From positions 1 through 7,545 of the forward strand of contig JACQNW010000135.1 in NCBI GenBank assembly GCA_016202845.1: DNA of 7,545 bases. The letters run 5' to 3'. Positions 6,148 to 7,545 of the stretch are shown in pieces (positions within the stretch are counted from its first letter, which is position 1; each line of letters opens with the position of its first letter). Source of the DNA: Candidatus Aenigmatarchaeota archaeon (GTDB taxonomy: Archaea > Aenigmatarchaeota > Aenigmatarchaeia > GW2011-AR5). The notes under the pieces were generated by a model. The model did not search any database. It was not told the origin of the DNA and saw only the letters and a list, made by a program, of their open reading frames with translations. Both the position numbers and the translations under genes were made by a program.

Positions 6148-6986
6148 GCGGAAAGAGAACCCAGGTTCTCCCCTACACTTACCTCTCTCCTATTCGAAGA
6201 AACATTATTTTCATTTATTCTTTGCATAGGGGCATAACCCTCGTATCCTTTGCTTTCAAGCTCTTCTGCAATTTCAAAGCCGCCTGATTTTATTATTTTT
6301 CCATCCATCATGATGTGAACAAAATGAGGCTTGACATATTCCAGAATTCTTTGGTAGTGTGTAATCATCAAGACTCCAGTTTTTTGGCTGTCTGTACCTC
6401 CGCCTATTTTTGCTGTCTGGTTTATGCCTTCTGCGACAGCTTTCAGCGCATCTATGTCCAGTCCGCTGTCGACTTCGTCAAGAACTGCGAACTTAGGTTT
6501 CAATACAGACATTTGAAGTATTTCTGCGCGCTTTTTTTCGCCGCCTGAAAATCCTTCGTTCACGTTTCTTTTTATGAAAGCTTCGTCCATTTTCAACATT
6601 GACATTTTTTCCTTCATTTCCTTCAGAAACTCACCAGCAGAAGCTTTTGGTCCACCGTTAGCCATCGCATTCTTTGCTGTCATAAGAAAATTTGTCATGC
6701 CAACGCCTGGTATTTCACTTGGGTACTGGAATGATAAAAATAATCCTGCTTTTGCCCTCTTGTCTGTCGGCATTTCTAGAATACTTTGCCCGTCGAGAAG
6801 AATATCACCAGAGTCTATTGTGTATTTTGGATGTCCCATTATTGCAAATGATAGAGTGCTTTTGCCAGATCCATTTGGACCCATTATGGCGTGCATCTCG
6901 CCGCTTTTGATTGTAAGATCCAATCCTTTCAATATCTGCTTGTTGTCGATGCTTACATGAAGATTTTTTATTTCCAAAGTACTCAT
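6141..6986 (-). CDS. sufC: SufC, ABC-type ATPase of the SufBC2D complex
   Basis: SufC is a soluble ABC ATPase whose dimer drives opening of the SufB-SufD interface; it is not a transporter. Of 281 residues, visible elements are Walker A GPNGSGKST at 36-44, Q-loop Gln87 in SFQYPSEIPGV, ABC signature FSGGEKKR at 146-153, Walker B FAVLDE at 166-171 (catalytic Glu171), D-loop SGLD at 174-177 and switch His210 in MITH. The phrases PGVGMTNFL and DEVDSGLDIDALK are diagnostic of SufC. I start at ATG 6986, 8 nt from SD AGAGGT; the in-frame ATG two codons upstream (6992) is only 2 nt from it. Compared with E. coli SufC (248 residues), there is an extra polar C-terminal tail of about 27 residues after YEGYAPMQ, of unknown role. 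It lies 93 nt after padR and 5 nt before sufB. Confidence 0.97.
   Translation of the reverse strand: MSTLEIKNLHVSIDNKQILKGLDLTIKSGEMHAIMGPNGSGKSTLSFAIMGHPKYTIDSGDILLDGQSILEMPTDKRAKAGLFLSFQYPSEIPGVGMTNFLMTAKNAMANGGPKASAGEFLKEMKEKMSMLKMDEAFIKRNVNEGFSGGEKKRAEILQMSVLKPKFAVLDEVDSGLDIDALKAVAEGINQTAKIGGGTDSQKTGVLMITHYQRILEYVKPHFVHIMMDGKIIKSGGFEIAEELESKGYEGYAPMQRINENNVSSNRREVSVGENLGSLSAR
6160..6175 (-). repeat. Perfect inverted repeat at the 3' end of sufC
   Basis: The minus strand reads GAGAACC-TG-GGTTCTC, a 7-bp perfect inverted repeat (6-bp stem with a 4-base loop if folded), within the last codons of sufC and about 25 nt before the sufB start. It codes for the ENLGSL part of the unusual SufC tail. 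It could be an mRNA hairpin affecting translation or processing between sufC and sufB, or chance. No T-run follows, so it is not a terminator. Confidence 0.45.
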
Positions 6987-7079
6987 ACTCATTTACCTCT
7001 TTTTCTTTCATGGTTTTTTCCGCAAGCGCTTTTCTCTAGCGAACCGGCGTCCATTAGACGTCAATACACAGAAAAGGGC
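6987..7079 (-). other. padR-sufC intergenic leader with two small hairpins and the sufC SD
   Basis: This 93-nt gap holds the sufC SD, AGAGGT at 6995-7000, whose 8-nt spacing favours ATG 6986. Further up, CGTC-TAATG-GACG (about 7048-7060) and CCG/CGCT-AGAGAAA-AGCG/CGG (about 7020-7047) can form two small stem-loops in the RNA, in a locally G+C-richer patch. The palindromes GACGTC and AAGCGCTT are also present. I see no clear TATA box or bacterial promoter pair, so sufC is probably read through from padR, with the hairpins a possible site of regulation or processing. No known riboswitch is recognised. Confidence 0.4.
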
Positions 7080-7496
7080 TTAATGAAGGCACTGCTTGCA
7101 TACAAAGTCCTGGAAGATCCCGAAAAAGGTTCTGCTAAAGTCTGCGCATCCTTCTTCCATGACACTCTTGCCTTCTGAAGTAATATGATAAACAACCCTT
7201 GTATCGTCCACAACACCTTTGATAAGTTTTTGTTTTTCCATTTTCTGGAGGACGGGATATAATGTTCCCTGGCCAACTTTTGTTTTTTTAATGTCATTAA
7301 GCGTTTTCATCAACTCGTAGCCATGTTGCGGTTTATGGCTTATGAACCACAAGACTTGCATCTGGAGCATACCTAGCTCTACGTCTGAGAACTCTTTTTT
7401 GCCGAATATTTCCTCTGCTGTAGGAGGCAATTCCCTGTGCGGACGTAAACTGATGCTTTTAACGTCAATTTTTTGATTGTGTCTATTGTCCGACAT
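7080..7496 (-). CDS. PadR-family transcriptional regulator, likely regulator of the suf operon
   Basis: This 138-residue protein has a PadR winged-helix domain at about 38-115. LGMLQMQVLWFISHKPQHGYELMK is the recognition helix region with the family's 'P.HGYEL' signature; GQGTLYPVLQKMEKQKLI is the GTLYP helix; TRVVYHITSEGK is the wing with the 'R..Y.IT..G' pattern. A 35-residue polar N-terminal extension precedes it. The usual C-terminal dimerisation helix is short and ends with Cys117, Cys133, Cys136 and His138 (C-x15-C-x2-C-x-H), a possible metal or Fe-S ligand set. I prefer ATG 7496: it overlaps a palindrome, has no SD, and lies 27 nt from a TATA-like box, as for a leaderless mRNA. ATG 7520 would add MLLCILTD and overlaps the TATA box. 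It sits first, on the same strand as suf, so co-transcription and autoregulation are plausible. DNA target inferred from position only. Confidence 0.85.
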   Translation of the reverse strand: MSDNRHNQKIDVKSISLRPHRELPPTAEEIFGKKEFSDVELGMLQMQVLWFISHKPQHGYELMKTLNDIKKTKVGQGTLYPVLQKMEKQKLIKGVVDDTRVVYHITSEGKSVMEEGCADFSRTFFGIFQDFVCKQCLH

Positions 7497-7501
7497 ATCG
7501 G
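7490..7501. promoter_or_regulatory. Candidate operator: palindrome over the padR start
   Basis: CCGACATATCGG is an inverted repeat (CCGA-N4-TCGG) that covers the preferred ATG of padR (7496-7494) and the predicted transcription start. PadR dimers bind short inverted repeats near promoters, so this could be an autoregulatory site. A GTATAC palindrome lies about 4 bp further upstream. The site does not match the classic ATGT-N8-ACAT PadR box. Confidence 0.35.
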
Positions 7502-7518
7502 TAAGTATACATAGAAGC

Positions 7519-7527
7519 ATATTAAAA
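7519..7527 (-). promoter_or_regulatory. TATA-like promoter element upstream of padR and the suf operon
   Basis: The minus strand reads TTTTAATAT, centred about 27 nt upstream of ATG 7496, the spacing expected for an archaeal TATA box driving a leaderless transcript. This is the only promoter-like element found ahead of the padR-suf genes. A bacterial reading (TATACT at about 7504-7509 as a -10) is possible but has no clear -35. Confidence 0.45.
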
Positions 7528-7545
7528 GGTTGCCTAGGGCACAGC

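Noticed and set aside
7020..7047. Hairpin between padR and sufC as a transcription terminator
   Set aside because: The stem is weak and is followed on the sense strand by an A-run, not a T-run, so it does not fit an intrinsic or archaeal terminator.
46..7060. TCCATTAG shared between about 46-53 and about 7050-7058, and AGGTTCTCCC shared between 51-60 and about 6163-6172
   Set aside because: Matches of 8-10 bp between two places in 7.5 kb can occur by chance, and nothing around them is similar.
1..7545. CRISPR arrays, insertion sequences, rRNA and tRNA genes
   Set aside because: No regularly spaced repeats, transposase-like protein, or RNA gene signatures were seen on either strand; the intein is the only mobile element.

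Overview
The window is one minus-strand gene cluster encoding a compact SUF iron-sulfur cluster assembly system. In transcription order (right to left) it reads: a PadR-family regulator, sufC (ATPase), sufB (scaffold, interrupted by a 384-residue intein), sufD, sufS (cysteine desulfurase) and a SufU/IscU-type scaffold. An unrecognised 130-residue protein follows, and then the start of a class I methyltransferase whose reading frame is broken before the window ends. No convincing plus-strand gene is visible.

Organism: I lean towards an archaeon, possibly one of the small-genome lineages, but cannot prove it. The first gene has no Shine-Dalgarno (SD) sequence and has an AT-rich TATA-like box about 27 nt upstream of its likely start. 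That is the arrangement of a leaderless archaeal transcript. The internal suf genes instead have good SD sequences (GGTGAT type). The SufBCD/SufS proteins look like the bacterial-type SUF set that is also found in several archaeal groups. A bacterial origin remains possible.

Layout: 7080-7496 padR; 6987-7079 leader of sufC, with two small inverted repeats; 6141-6986 sufC; 3568-6135 sufB, with intein at 4276-5427; 2454-3563 sufD; 1220-2449 sufS; 789-1214 sufU-like; 366-758 hypothetical; 1-310 broken methyltransferase. Gaps from sufC to sufU are only 4-5 nt. At three consecutive junctions the TGA stop of the upstream gene lies inside the SD of the next gene, so translation is probably coupled.

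How it works together: SufS takes sulfur from cysteine. The SufU-like protein is the likely sulfur acceptor or scaffold, since no SufE is present. SufB, SufC and SufD form the SufBC2D assembly scaffold. SufB can work only after its intein splices out, because the intein sits directly before the conserved cysteine taken as the sulfur-entry residue. The PadR protein is the obvious candidate regulator, and its Cys-rich C-terminus raises the possibility of metal or Fe-S sensing.

Most worth following up: (1) the SufB intein at a functional cysteine, with an apparently complete homing endonuclease; (2) the methyltransferase interrupted by about 48 extra nt carrying two in-frame TAG codons, after which the same frame resumes a methyltransferase-like sequence; (3) the PadR-SUF linkage; (4) the repeated stop-in-SD junction design.
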